Assembly: GCF_017312405.1 (NCBI RefSeq)
Contig: NZ_BLTG01000019.1
Location: 1 to 64,000 of the forward strand
DNA from: Mycobacterium sp. PO1
Lineage (GTDB): Bacteria; Actinomycetota; Actinomycetes; Mycobacteriales; Mycobacteriaceae
Length of the DNA stretch: 64,000 nt
Direction: 5' to 3'
Each line of letters starts with the position of its first letter. Positions within the stretch are counted from its first letter, which is position 1. The translations under genes were made by a program, and so were the position numbers. Under the pieces are notes generated by a model. The model was given only the letters and a program-made list of their open reading frames with translations. It did not search any database and had not been told where the DNA came from. Below are positions 40,315 to 48,734 of this stretch, piece after piece.

Positions 40315-41082
40315 ATGAAGGCAACGGTGACTCCGGCCGCCGAGAGTGCGATCACCGACATCGCCCAGCGGCACGGTCTGTCCCGCGAGGCGGTGTTGGC
40401 CATGCTGTTCGCGGTGGAGGCCGGCGGCGGCACCATGGCTCAGTTCGCCATCCCGGAGCTCGGCGGCAGCGGACAGTGGATGCGTGGCGGCATGACCATG
40501 GTCGGCGACATGTTCGACCACACACTCAAGGCGCGCGTGGACGCACTGTGCACCGAACTCGCTCAGCTGCTCGCCACCACGACGGTGTTCCCCGCTCCGT
40601 CGTCCAGTGCTCCGGGCGCCCATGGCGGGTTCACCGCGGCCAACTGGTGGCCGGCCGATCTGGGGGTGCCCAGCGCGACGGGCGGGCAGAACGACGTCCG
40701 GTACGCCGTCTTCCCCGCGACGCGGCGCCTGGCCGTGCACCTCAACGGCGTCACCCGGGTGTTCGACACGGGTGATCACCGCGTCGCCGGGGTGTCCCAG
40801 CAGCAGGGCGGCGGGTTCGGGTCGATCGTGTTCACCAGCCAGCACGGCACCGTCGACGTCTCGAGCCTCACCGAACTCGGCGACCGGCAGGTGGCGGAAA
40901 CCCCTGCCGCCGCACCCACTCCACGCCACCGCGCGCCCGAACCGCCGTCGGGGGCGGTCGCGTCGGGCGACCAGGCCGGGATCATCGCCGCCATCGAATC
41001 CCTGGCCGGACTACACGAGCGCGGCATCCTGTCCGACGACGAGTTCGCTGCGAAGAAGGCCGAGCTGCTCGGGCGGCTCTGA
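40315..41082 (+). CDS. SHOCT-domain protein
   Basis: 255 residues. A helical N-terminal part (LSREAVLAMLFAVEAGGGTM) precedes a beta-rich domain and a Pro-rich linker; the last ~33 residues, IESLAGLHERGILSDDEFAAKKAELLGRL in two parts, form a SHOCT (short C-terminal) domain, often used for oligomerisation or membrane tethering. No enzymatic motif is visible. Convergent with the TesB gene. Confidence 0.85.
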   Translation: MKATVTPAAESAITDIAQRHGLSREAVLAMLFAVEAGGGTMAQFAIPELGGSGQWMRGGMTMVGDMFDHTLKARVDALCTELAQLLATTTVFPAPSSSAPGAHGGFTAANWWPADLGVPSATGGQNDVRYAVFPATRRLAVHLNGVTRVFDTGDHRVAGVSQQQGGGFGSIVFTSQHGTVDVSSLTELGDRQVAETPAAAPTPRHRAPEPPSGAVASGDQAGIIAAIESLAGLHERGILSDDEFAAKKAELLGRL

Positions 41083-41091
41083 GCCGGTCCG

Positions 41092-41958
41092 TCAGCCGCG
41101 CCCCTTGCCGAAATACAGCTCCTGGGTGGCCACACAGACCAACTGACCGGACCGGTTGTACATCGTCGAGGTGGCCAGTCCCCGTCCGGCGATGCCGCTG
41201 GGCGACGACTGATCCGAGAGCACCCAGTCCGACAGGTCGATCGGCCGGTGGAACCACAGCGCGTGATCGATCAACGCGTTGAACGTGCTGAGCGGCGTCG
41301 CACGTCGCATGGTCAGCGCCGTCTCGAGCATCGTGGTGCCCGACAGGTACGTCAGCAGGCAACACCCCAGCACCTCGTCGCACAGGTCGTCCTCGACCGG
41401 CTCGGCGGGCCGCCACCACATCCGGATGCGGGGCGAGGGCTCCGGCTGGTCGAGCGCCAACCGCGGCGGAGCGTCGACGTAACGCAGGTCGAACGGTTGG
41501 GGCCGCACCCAGTGCCCGCCGAACTCGTCGGCGTAGGCCGCCAACTGCTCCTGCACGGGCAGCAGTGAATCCGGTTCCGGCACATCGGGTATCGGCTGCT
41601 GATAGTCGAGCGACTCGACCGGGGTGCTGAACGAAGCCAGCGCTTCGAGCAGGATCTGCCCGTTCTGGCGCGCGGTGATCTGGCGGGTCGACAGCGTGCC
41701 GCCGTCGCGGGCCACGTCGACGTCGATGTCCACGGGGTGCCGGGCGTCCCCGGCCCGCACGTAGTAGACGTGCACGCTGTGCGGGACCCGCCCGGGTGTG
41801 GTGCGACTGGCCGCCATCAGCGCCTGCCCGGCGATGTGGCCGCCGACGATGTGATGGGCGGGGTTGTCGAGCTGCGTGGCGACGAAGCGCAACTCATCGA
41901 CCCGGTCGACCTCGAGGGTGGCGACGATGTCGGACAGCGACGGCGATCGGTAGGTCAC
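41092..41958 (-). CDS. tesB: Acyl-CoA thioesterase II
   Basis: 288 residues with the double-hotdog layout of TesB. GGHIAGQALMAASRT, HSVHVYYVRAGD (His and Asp in the first half) and SPSGIAGRGLATSTMYNRSG, VCVATQELYFGKG at the end are family hallmarks; the Asp-Thr-Gln triad is spread over the segments DHALWFHRP and TQELY. It hydrolyses medium- and long-chain acyl-CoA. Divergent from the DUF202 pair. Confidence 0.92.
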   Translation of the reverse strand: MTYRSPSLSDIVATLEVDRVDELRFVATQLDNPAHHIVGGHIAGQALMAASRTTPGRVPHSVHVYYVRAGDARHPVDIDVDVARDGGTLSTRQITARQNGQILLEALASFSTPVESLDYQQPIPDVPEPDSLLPVQEQLAAYADEFGGHWVRPQPFDLRYVDAPPRLALDQPEPSPRIRMWWRPAEPVEDDLCDEVLGCCLLTYLSGTTMLETALTMRRATPLSTFNALIDHALWFHRPIDLSDWVLSDQSSPSGIAGRGLATSTMYNRSGQLVCVATQELYFGKGRG

Positions 41959-42010
41959 TCCGGCATCATGCCGTAGGCATCGGAGGGCTCAGCCGGTTAG
42001 CATCCGGTGG

Positions 42011-42382
42011 ATGAGCCAGCAGCCCGATTCGGCGGACGTGGAGCAGGAGCCGGACTACCGCTTCACGCTGGCCAACGAACGGACCTTCCTGGCCTGGATC
42101 CGCACCGCGCTGGCGCTGATCGCCGGCGGCGTCGCCATCGTCCAGTTCGTGCCGCAGTTCGGCATTCCCGGCGTGCGGCACGCGCTGAGCGTGATCCTCA
42201 CCGCGGGCGGCGGCATCATGGCGGCATTGGCCGTACGCCGTTGGCAGCGCGTGCAGGGAGCCATGCGCCGCAACGCCGATCTGCCGCCCACCCACGTCCC
42301 GGCGCTGCTGGGCGTGACGATCTTCGCGGTCACCGTCGGGGTGCTGATCGTGCTCATGATCTGGCCGCCGGGAGGCTCCTGA
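42011..42382 (+). CDS. DUF202 (YidH family) membrane protein, first of a pair
   Basis: 123 residues with three hydrophobic segments and the family motif ANERTFLAWIRTALALIAGG near residues 22-41. DUF202 proteins of about this size are found in many bacteria with unknown role. The TGA is followed after one base by the GTG of the second DUF202 gene, so both are probably translated together and may form a heteromer. Confidence 0.9.
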   Translation: MSQQPDSADVEQEPDYRFTLANERTFLAWIRTALALIAGGVAIVQFVPQFGIPGVRHALSVILTAGGGIMAALAVRRWQRVQGAMRRNADLPPTHVPALLGVTIFAVTVGVLIVLMIWPPGGS

Positions 42383-42383
42383 G

Positions 42384-42713
42384 GTGCCCCGCCCTGCGCC
42401 GGACAAGCCCGGTCTGCAGGCGGAGCGCACGCTGTTGTCCTGGGAGCGAAGCGCTTTCGGGTTCCTCGTCGGCGGCGCACTGGTTCTGCTGAGACCGCAC
42501 GGCCCGTTGGGGTTCGGGCGCAGCGCGCTGGCCATCATCGCGGGACTTCTCGCCCTCGTGGCGCTCTGGCTCGGCTACCGGCGGTCCCGGCGCGTGCACA
42601 CCGAGGCCGGGGCGACGACCCTGCCCGCGCCGACACTGGAGGTGGCCGTCCTGGGTTACAGCACAGCGGGATTCGCGCTGTTGATCGTCACGGCGCTGCT
42701 CCTGGCCCCCTGA
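42384..42713 (+). CDS. DUF202 membrane protein, second of a pair
   Basis: 109 residues from GTG 42384. The motif LQAERTLLSWERSAFGFLVGG corresponds to the ERTFLAWIRTALALIAGG motif of the preceding gene, showing paralogy, and three hydrophobic segments follow. It ends 20 bases before the enoyl-CoA hydratase gene. Confidence 0.88.
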   Translation: MPRPAPDKPGLQAERTLLSWERSAFGFLVGGALVLLRPHGPLGFGRSALAIIAGLLALVALWLGYRRSRRVHTEAGATTLPAPTLEVAVLGYSTAGFALLIVTALLLAP

Positions 42714-42733
42714 TCTCCCGTTATGGTGCAGCC

Positions 42734-43507
42734 ATGGCTCTGGTCACCTATGAGTGCGACGATCACATCGCCACCATCACCCTCAACCGGCCCGAGGCGC
42801 GCAATGCCATCAACGGCGCGTTGCGCCAGGACCTCAACGCGGCGTGGGAACGCTTCCGCGACGACGAGGACGCGTGGGTGGCGATCCTGACCGCCGCCGG
42901 CGACGTGTTCTGCGCCGGCGGCGACCTCAAGGACGGCGAGGGATCGGTCGGCACGTTTGCCGGCACCTTCTGGGAGAAGCCCACCATCAACTCGTTCGAG
43001 AGTGGGATGGAGTTGTTCAAACCCACCATCGCAGCCGTGCACGGACCGTGCGTCGGCTACGGGGTCACCGGCGTGCTGTTCTGCGACTTCGTCATCGCCT
43101 CCACGACGGCGACGTTCTCGTTCCCGGAGGTGACACTGGGAGTGCCGACCATCGTCGGGGCGATCCGGCTGCCCGAACGGGTCCGGTGGGCCGATGCGAT
43201 GGAACTGCTGTTGACCGGCAAGCCCGTGTCCGCCGGGCGGGCCAAGGAGATGGGCCTGGTGTGGCGGTTGGTCGAGCCCGAGGACCTGCAGGACACCGCT
43301 CGCGCATGGGCGCGCACGCTGACCGAAGCGGCACCGCTGGCGCAGCGGGCGACCAAGGAGGTGGCCTGGCGCACCGCCAACATGGGCTGGATCGAGTCCG
43401 TGCGATTCGGCGAGACGATGCGCAAGGTCGCCGGGGCGACGCAGGACGTCGTAGAGGGGATCTCGGCGTGGCGGGAGAAGCGCGCCCCGCGCTGGCGGGG
43501 ACGCTGA
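42734..43507 (+). CDS. Enoyl-CoA hydratase/isomerase family protein
   Basis: 257 residues with crotonase motifs: NRPEARNAINGALRQDL, the oxyanion loop GDVFCAGGDLKD, and VHGPCVGYGVTGVLFCDFVIAS. One catalytic glutamate candidate is in FPEVTLGVP. Likely beta-oxidation, but isomerase or dehalogenase roles are not excluded. A small hairpin and a repeated GGCTTCGCTC (43542 and 43560) follow the stop. Confidence 0.92.
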   Translation: MALVTYECDDHIATITLNRPEARNAINGALRQDLNAAWERFRDDEDAWVAILTAAGDVFCAGGDLKDGEGSVGTFAGTFWEKPTINSFESGMELFKPTIAAVHGPCVGYGVTGVLFCDFVIASTTATFSFPEVTLGVPTIVGAIRLPERVRWADAMELLLTGKPVSAGRAKEMGLVWRLVEPEDLQDTARAWARTLTEAAPLAQRATKEVAWRTANMGWIESVRFGETMRKVAGATQDVVEGISAWREKRAPRWRGR

Positions 43508-43713
43508 CGATCCGCGGCCCGGCCTGGGCCGGCGCAGGATCGGCTTCGCTCAGCGGATAGGCTTCGCTCGCCTGATCTGCGTACAGTAAGTCTTTCTACC
43601 GAATTTTCGCCTTTTCGTCTCGTGGCTCCAGTGCGTGCGCGGAGGTGTTTGGCCGTAGCAGCACCGCGCTGACCTGCGCACGCGGTTGCCACTGGCTGGT
43701 CGAGGAGGCTGCG

Positions 43714-45357
43714 ATGCACGACGAGATCCCTCTCGGCGTCGCCGCGTCCACGGCGTGGGCGTCGGTTCCCCATCCGGTCCTCGTCGTCGACCGGGACGGG
43801 ACCGTGGGTGGTCTCAGCGACTCCGCCCGGGCCGCACTGCCCCACGTGTCGGTGGGCACGGCCCTGCAGGACGCCGGAATGCCCTGGTTGGCCCGCGCGC
43901 ACCGGGACTTCCTGGCGGCCGTGACCGACGCCGGCAGCGAGGTCCGCGGCGACATCGGCGCCCAGGAGTTCACCGCGCAGCCGACCACGCTGCCCGACGG
44001 GCAGGTCGCCTGGTGGCTGATGGCCCGGCCGGACGCCGTGCTCAGACAGACCCAGGTCGACCTGGCGCGTGAGCGCGAACGAGCCACGGTGCTCGACGAG
44101 GCGTCCGCGGTGCTGATGGCGTCGCTGAACCTGGAACGGTGCATGGCCGCCACGGTTCGGCTCGCGGCCGTCCACCTCGCCGATGCCGCCGTGCTCGTCG
44201 CTCCCGCCAGCGAGCACCGCCTTCCGGTGGTGTGCTGCGGTCCCGACGGATCCGTCGAGCAGCGGTGGGTCGAGGCCGATCCGGCCGACGTCGCCGGGCT
44301 CAGTGAGGCGCTGCGAGGGTTCCCGCCCGTCCCGTCGCGCTGGATCGACCCAGCCACCGTGCCGAACTGGTTGATCCCCACCACGCTGTCGGAATCGCTC
44401 GGGTCGGTCGTGATCACGCCGCTTCCCGGACACGGCGTGCCCGCGGGAGCGCTGGTTCTGCTGCGCCGCGAGTCGCACACCGCGTTCAGCGAAGGCGAGG
44501 AGATCTTCGCCCGGCTGTTCGCCGCACGCGCGGGCGCGGCGTTGTCCGCGGCCCGGCTGTATGCCGAACAGTCGGCGATCACCCGCACGCTGCTGCGTGA
44601 GCTGCTGCCACCTCGGCTGCACCGGCTGCACGGCTTCGAACTCGCCGGCGGGTACCGGGCGTCCGAGGACCACGAGTTGGTCGGCGGCGACTTCTATGAC
44701 GTCCACCCCGCCGAGGCCCCCGGTGACGAAACCCTGGTCGTACTCGGTGACGTGTGCGGCAAGGGACTGGAGGCCGCGCTGCTCACCGGCAAGATCCGCA
44801 ACACGCTCCAGGCTCTGGCCCCCCTGGCCGATCAGCACGAAGACGTGCTGAAGCTGCTCAACAGCGCGCTGCTGTCACCGGACAACAGCCGGTTCGCCAC
44901 GGTGGTGCTGGCCTCGGTGGTGCGCCACGACACCCAGCTGAACCTGCGGCTGACGTGCGCCGGACATCCCGCCCCGCTGATCGTGCGCCACGACGGCTCC
45001 GTCGAGACCGCCGATACCCGGGGCGTGCTGGTGGGTGCGTTGCCGCAGTTCAAGGCCCGCTCGTTCGAGACCACTCTGGAGCCGGGCGAGACGTGCCTGT
45101 TGTTCACCGACGGCGTCACCGAGGCGCGCGGAGGACCCCTGGGCTCAGAGATCTTCGGAGATCAGCGGCTGTCCGAGGCGCTCGCCGAATGCCTTGGCAT
45201 GCCGGCCGAGGCGGTGGTCGAACGGATCATGATGCTCACCTCCCAGTGGGTGGGCCGGCTGCCCCATGACGACATCGCCGTGGTGGCCATCACCGCGCCG
45301 CGGCGCACCCATCTCACCGCGGTGGACGGCCACACCGCGGGGAGGTACACCGCGTGA
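43714..45357 (+). CDS. PAS-GAF-SpoIIE family protein phosphatase
   Basis: 547 residues from ATG 43714 behind GAGGAGG; an in-frame ATG at 43645 lacks a ribosome site. Residues 1-100 look PAS-like (VLVVDRDGTVGGLSDSARA), 135-290 GAF-like, and 325-535 a PP2C-type SpoIIE phosphatase with GGDFYDV, GDVCGKGLEAAL, FTDGVTEAR and HDDIAVV metal-binding motifs. Such enzymes dephosphorylate STAS anti-sigma antagonists in partner-switching pathways. The stop overlaps the GTG of the cobalamin-binding protein (GTGA), whose own stop overlaps the STAS gene start. No serine kinase (RsbW-like) lies in the operon. Confidence 0.92.
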   Translation: MHDEIPLGVAASTAWASVPHPVLVVDRDGTVGGLSDSARAALPHVSVGTALQDAGMPWLARAHRDFLAAVTDAGSEVRGDIGAQEFTAQPTTLPDGQVAWWLMARPDAVLRQTQVDLARERERATVLDEASAVLMASLNLERCMAATVRLAAVHLADAAVLVAPASEHRLPVVCCGPDGSVEQRWVEADPADVAGLSEALRGFPPVPSRWIDPATVPNWLIPTTLSESLGSVVITPLPGHGVPAGALVLLRRESHTAFSEGEEIFARLFAARAGAALSAARLYAEQSAITRTLLRELLPPRLHRLHGFELAGGYRASEDHELVGGDFYDVHPAEAPGDETLVVLGDVCGKGLEAALLTGKIRNTLQALAPLADQHEDVLKLLNSALLSPDNSRFATVVLASVVRHDTQLNLRLTCAGHPAPLIVRHDGSVETADTRGVLVGALPQFKARSFETTLEPGETCLLFTDGVTEARGGPLGSEIFGDQRLSEALAECLGMPAEAVVERIMMLTSQWVGRLPHDDIAVVAITAPRRTHLTAVDGHTAGRYTA

Positions 45358-46445
45358 CCGATCGGGATACCGACACCGTCGCGGCAGTCGACCTCGCCGT
45401 GCTGCGCGACCGTCTGTGGGGGGCAGTCGTCGATCACGACGAGTACGCCGCCGCGGCCACCGTCTTCACCGCGGTGGAAGCCGGCACCGCACCGGAGGAT
45501 GTGCTGCTCGAGGTGATCGCACCGGTGCAGCACCGCATCGGCAGCGAATGGGCCGCCAATCGCCTCACCGTCGCGCAGGAGCATGCCGCGACCGCCATCA
45601 ACGACCGGGTGATCGCGGCGCTGGCCCACCATCCGGCCGCCCGGTGCAGCGGCGATGCGGGTCGTGTGACGGTGGCGTGTGTCGATGGTGAATGGCATGC
45701 ACTGCCGGCGCGGTTGTTGGCCGAGGTCCTGCGCCTGCGCGGCTGGCAGGTCGATTTTCTCGGGGCGCAGGTGCCGACCCCACATCTGATCGCCCACCTG
45801 CATCTGCACGGCCCCGACGCCGTGGCACTGTCCTGCTCGATCCCCACCCGACTGCCCACCGCGCACGCCGCGATCACGGCGTGTCAGGCCTCCGGTGTCG
45901 CAGTCCTGGCCGGCGGCGCCGGGTTCGGCGGGGACGGGCGGTACGCGCGCCTGCTCGGCGCCGATGCGTGGGCGCCGGACGCCCGGTCGGCGGCCACCTG
46001 CCTGCGCGGGGCATTCCCCCGCGTGCCGGCCAGCCCGGCACACCAACCCATCGACGATCTCCCGCATTTGGCGGACCAGGAGTACACGATGGTCAGCACC
46101 ACCGCCGGGCAACTGGTCGGTACGACCATCGATCAACTGGCACAACGCTTTCCAGCTATGGCCGGGTATTCCGAGCAACAGCGCAGGCACACGATCGACG
46201 ACATCGCGCACATCGTCGACTTCCTCGCCGCGACGCTCTACGTCGACGACGACGAGCTGTTCACCGGATTCATCGGTTGGACCGCTGAGATCCTCACCGC
46301 GCGAGGCGTTCCGGCGTCCTCGCTGAACCCTGCCCTGGAGATCATCGCCAGCGAACTCATTGATTTCCCGCGCGTCCAGCGCATCGTCAGCGCCGCCCTG
46401 CACACCCTGGCCGCCACGGCCACCGACCCCTCCCTTCACGCATGA
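45354..46445 (+). CDS. Cobalamin-binding protein with CarH-type W-x9-EH motif, no DNA-binding domain
   Basis: 363 residues from GTG 45354. The helical N-terminal half has Trp66-x9-Glu76-His77 (GSEWAANRLTVAQEHAA), the signature that in CarH/LitR photoreceptors caps adenosylcobalamin. A Rossmann-like B12 domain follows with DGEWHALP (E-x-H, His115 the likely lower ligand; the usual Gly of ExHxxG is Pro), LRGWQVDFLGAQVPTPHL and GPDAVALSC. Residues ~225-363 form an extra helical domain. CarH carries an N-terminal MerR HTH; here none is present. Being between the SpoIIE phosphatase and a STAS antagonist, it could gate partner switching by light or B12 status (inference). Overlaps both neighbours by 4 bases. 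Confidence 0.88.
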   Translation: MTDRDTDTVAAVDLAVLRDRLWGAVVDHDEYAAAATVFTAVEAGTAPEDVLLEVIAPVQHRIGSEWAANRLTVAQEHAATAINDRVIAALAHHPAARCSGDAGRVTVACVDGEWHALPARLLAEVLRLRGWQVDFLGAQVPTPHLIAHLHLHGPDAVALSCSIPTRLPTAHAAITACQASGVAVLAGGAGFGGDGRYARLLGADAWAPDARSAATCLRGAFPRVPASPAHQPIDDLPHLADQEYTMVSTTAGQLVGTTIDQLAQRFPAMAGYSEQQRRHTIDDIAHIVDFLAATLYVDDDELFTGFIGWTAEILTARGVPASSLNPALEIIASELIDFPRVQRIVSAALHTLAATATDPSLHA

Positions 46446-46792
46446 AAACCACTGTGACTGTCGACCAGACGACCCGCTCGGCAACCCTGCATCTCGCCGG
46501 CGATCTGGACTTCCGCACGAGCGACCCGTTCCTCACCACGGTGCGCCGGGTGCTCGACGACCATCCGGATCTGCAGAAGCTCAGGCTGGACTTCACCGAC
46601 CTGTCGTTCTGCGACTCGGCCGGGCTGTCCGCTCTGCTGCTCGTGCACCGTCGCACGTCCGCGGCCGGTGTCGATCTGCGGCTGGATCACCGGCCACCGC
46701 AACTGGATCGGGTACTCGACGTCACCGGCGTGCTGGACCACCTGACCGCACCCTCGGGGACCGACGACGCGCAGGACGAGACGGTCGGTTAG
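46442..46792 (+). CDS. STAS-domain anti-sigma factor antagonist
   Basis: 116 residues. The phosphorylation-site segment FCDSAGLSALLLVHRR matches STAS antagonists such as SpoIIAA/RsbV; the serine in DSAG is the expected phosphosite. It binds an anti-sigma kinase when dephosphorylated, freeing a sigma factor (SigF-type in mycobacteria). Its ATG overlaps the TGA of the cobalamin-binding gene, and the stop overlaps the convergent HD-domain gene by four bases. The cognate kinase must lie elsewhere. Confidence 0.9.
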   Translation: MKTTVTVDQTTRSATLHLAGDLDFRTSDPFLTTVRRVLDDHPDLQKLRLDFTDLSFCDSAGLSALLLVHRRTSAAGVDLRLDHRPPQLDRVLDVTGVLDHLTAPSGTDDAQDETVG

Positions 46793-47376
46793 CTGTCGGC
46801 TTCAGCGTGGCCTGACCGCTTGAGCGCATCACGCGGCCGCAGGAAGCCGGGCTGCTGCCGACGGCGCACCGCCCGCACCGTGCCCAGCGGGATGACGCGG
46901 GTGAAGAACTCGCTGGCGTCGAAGCAACGCCGCACCTCACGCACGTAGGTCTTCGGAAGCCCGAACCGGATCAGCCCCTGGCTCACGTCGATCAGATCGG
47001 CGCGGCGCATCGCTTCCGCCAACGTGGCGTGCGGCCGACTCGACGGGTAACGGGTGAACCGATGATGCTCGGCAACGGCGACGGCCAACTCGGTCGACCA
47101 GTCCTGCCGACCCGTCCGCTGTAGCCAATCGTCCTGGACGGCAATGGACGGGACCAGGTAGTCGAGGGTGTCGAACACGGCGAGATCGTGAAAGGCCGCA
47201 GCGATCGCCAGCTTGTCGTCGCGGTCAGGATGATCGGGTCCGAGCGCACGGGCGAAGTTGATCACTCGGTAGACGTGCGCGCGGTACGCGGCCCAACCGG
47301 ATTCATCTCCACCGGCGCGATGGCTGTGTGCGTCGAGGATCTCTTCGACCAGAGGCAGGGAACGGACAATCTCCAT
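46789..47376 (-). CDS. HD-domain phosphohydrolase
   Basis: 195 residues. Metal ligands of an HD domain are seen: His34 (YRAHVYRV), His63-Asp64 (AAFHDLAVFD) and later histidines in AEHHRFTRYP and an Asp in RADLIDVS. Similar HD proteins hydrolyse nucleotides or phosphate esters; this one is not clearly a (p)ppGpp synthetase/hydrolase. It follows the SnoaL-like gene directly on the same strand (1-base gap), so the two are probably co-transcribed. Confidence 0.85.
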   Translation of the reverse strand: MEIVRSLPLVEEILDAHSHRAGGDESGWAAYRAHVYRVINFARALGPDHPDRDDKLAIAAAFHDLAVFDTLDYLVPSIAVQDDWLQRTGRQDWSTELAVAVAEHHRFTRYPSSRPHATLAEAMRRADLIDVSQGLIRFGLPKTYVREVRRCFDASEFFTRVIPLGTVRAVRRRQQPGFLRPRDALKRSGHAEADS

Positions 47377-47377
47377 G

Positions 47378-47866
47378 TCAGCGACGAGCCCAACGTGCAG
47401 CCGCGTCGCGCATCCGCGGCGACACCCGGAACGAGAAGACTCCGTTGAAGACGTCTTCGCGCAGCCTGGTGAGCGTGGATGTCTTGATGCGCCAGTCCCC
47501 GTCGATCTTGCCGTAGGTCTCGTGATAGTGCCCGTAGCCGTTCAGGTTCAGCCCCGGCGCGAGGCGGACGACGTCGTTGAGCGCCCACACGCCGGTGGCT
47601 TCCGTCGCAGCGATGAGTTCGATCTCCGGCGCGTGGACCTGATGCACCGTCGGCTGCGAGCGCTTCCCCAGATTCCTGCGCACGAAGGCCACGAACTCAT
47701 CGGCTCCGACGATCACCTGCCCCCCGGATTGCGCAGTGTCGCTGACGAAGTCGTCGGTGAACAGTTCGCGCCACGCATCCCACTGTTTGGTGTCCAGCAG
47801 CCGGCAGTAGCGGGCCTTGAGTTGTTTGATGGCTTCGACCTCGGCCTGGGTGGTGACGGGATCCAT
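47378..47866 (-). CDS. SnoaL-like/NTF2-fold protein
   Basis: 162 residues. The pattern IKQLKARYCRLLDTKQWDAW, LFTDDFVSD, a central GADEFVAFVRRN and VWALNDVV...GYGHYHETYGKIDGDW is typical of SnoaL/nuclear-transport-factor-2 fold enzymes (ring-forming or hydrolytic, or steroid-binding). The active residues cannot be assigned. It starts after a short gap from the SDR gene and ends one base before the HD gene. Confidence 0.88.
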   Translation of the reverse strand: MDPVTTQAEVEAIKQLKARYCRLLDTKQWDAWRELFTDDFVSDTAQSGGQVIVGADEFVAFVRRNLGKRSQPTVHQVHAPEIELIAATEATGVWALNDVVRLAPGLNLNGYGHYHETYGKIDGDWRIKTSTLTRLREDVFNGVFSFRVSPRMRDAAARWARR

Positions 47867-47900
47867 TCATCCTCCTGCTCAGAGTGTTCGCCCATCACAG

Positions 47901-48734
47901 TCAACCACCATGCCTGCACCCGAGCGTCTGTTCGGCTGCGGGGCGGGACGCCGACGATCGCAGTCGCATCCCGGCGATCACCCGGCTGAGGATGGCGCTG
48001 CGCAGCCGTCGGGGCAGCGGCCGCAGCGCCGCGGTGAGGAACGTGCCCTGCAGTCCCGGAACGACGGTGCGCCGGCGTCCCAGCGCCGCCAACGTACTGC
48101 GGGCGACCGTGTCCGGGCTCGTCGCCGAGCCCAGGTCCAGCCCTGCGCGGGGGCCGAAACCGGATCCGACCGGACCAGGTGCGACGGCGAGAACGTCGAC
48201 GCCGAACGGTCGCAACTCGCCATGCAACCCCTCGGCAAGGCTCTGCACATAGGCTTTCGACGCCGCATAGTTCGCCTGACCCGGCACCCCCTGCCAACCG
48301 ACGATCGACCCGAACAGCACCAGCGCGCCGGTGCCCCGACTCACCAGCCGGGAGGCGAAGGTGTGCGCCAGGCGCATGACCGCGGTGACATTGACCGCGA
48401 CGAGAGCCGACTCCTCGTCCGCGGAGGTCTCCAGAACCGTACCGGTGGTGCCGAACCCGGCTGCCAGCACGACGATCCCGATGTCCATTGTGCGTGTCTG
48501 CTCCTCGACGACGGTCACACCCGCTGGGTCGGCCAGATCGACGGCCAGAACGTTGGTCTGCACGCTATGAGCGGCGGACAGGTCCGCGGCGAGCGTCGCC
48601 AACGCGTCCCGCCAGCGAGCCACCAGGACGACGTTCAGTCCCTGCGCGGCCAGGTGCTGTGACAACGCGCGCCCGATGCCGTCGCTGGCGCCCGTGACGA
48701 GCGCCCACGGTCCGTACCGCTGCACATCGTTCAT
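47901..48734 (-). CDS. SDR family oxidoreductase
   Basis: 277 residues. TGASDGIGRAL near residues 14-24, NVTAVMRL, a catalytic serine in FGSIVGW and YAASKAYVQ (YxxxK). It resembles the DltE/HSD12-like SDRs that reduce keto-acyl or steroid substrates. The ATG overlaps the end of the MFS gene by four bases (ATGA), so it is a member of the pump transcript and probably under the same TetR. Confidence 0.9.
   Translation of the reverse strand: MNDVQRYGPWALVTGASDGIGRALSQHLAAQGLNVVLVARWRDALATLAADLSAAHSVQTNVLAVDLADPAGVTVVEEQTRTMDIGIVVLAAGFGTTGTVLETSADEESALVAVNVTAVMRLAHTFASRLVSRGTGALVLFGSIVGWQGVPGQANYAASKAYVQSLAEGLHGELRPFGVDVLAVAPGPVGSGFGPRAGLDLGSATSPDTVARSTLAALGRRRTVVPGLQGTFLTAALRPLPRRLRSAILSRVIAGMRLRSSASRPAAEQTLGCRHGG

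Noticed and set aside
43508..43713. A LOV/BLUF light domain or SigF promoter in front of the phosphatase operon
   Set aside because: No LOV cysteine motif is seen in the PAS region and no good GTTT-N15-17-GGGTAT site lies in the upstream gap.
45354..46445. A methionine-synthase or mutase-type B12 enzyme
   Set aside because: No catalytic substrate domain is present; W-x9-EH and the operon partners favour a sensor.
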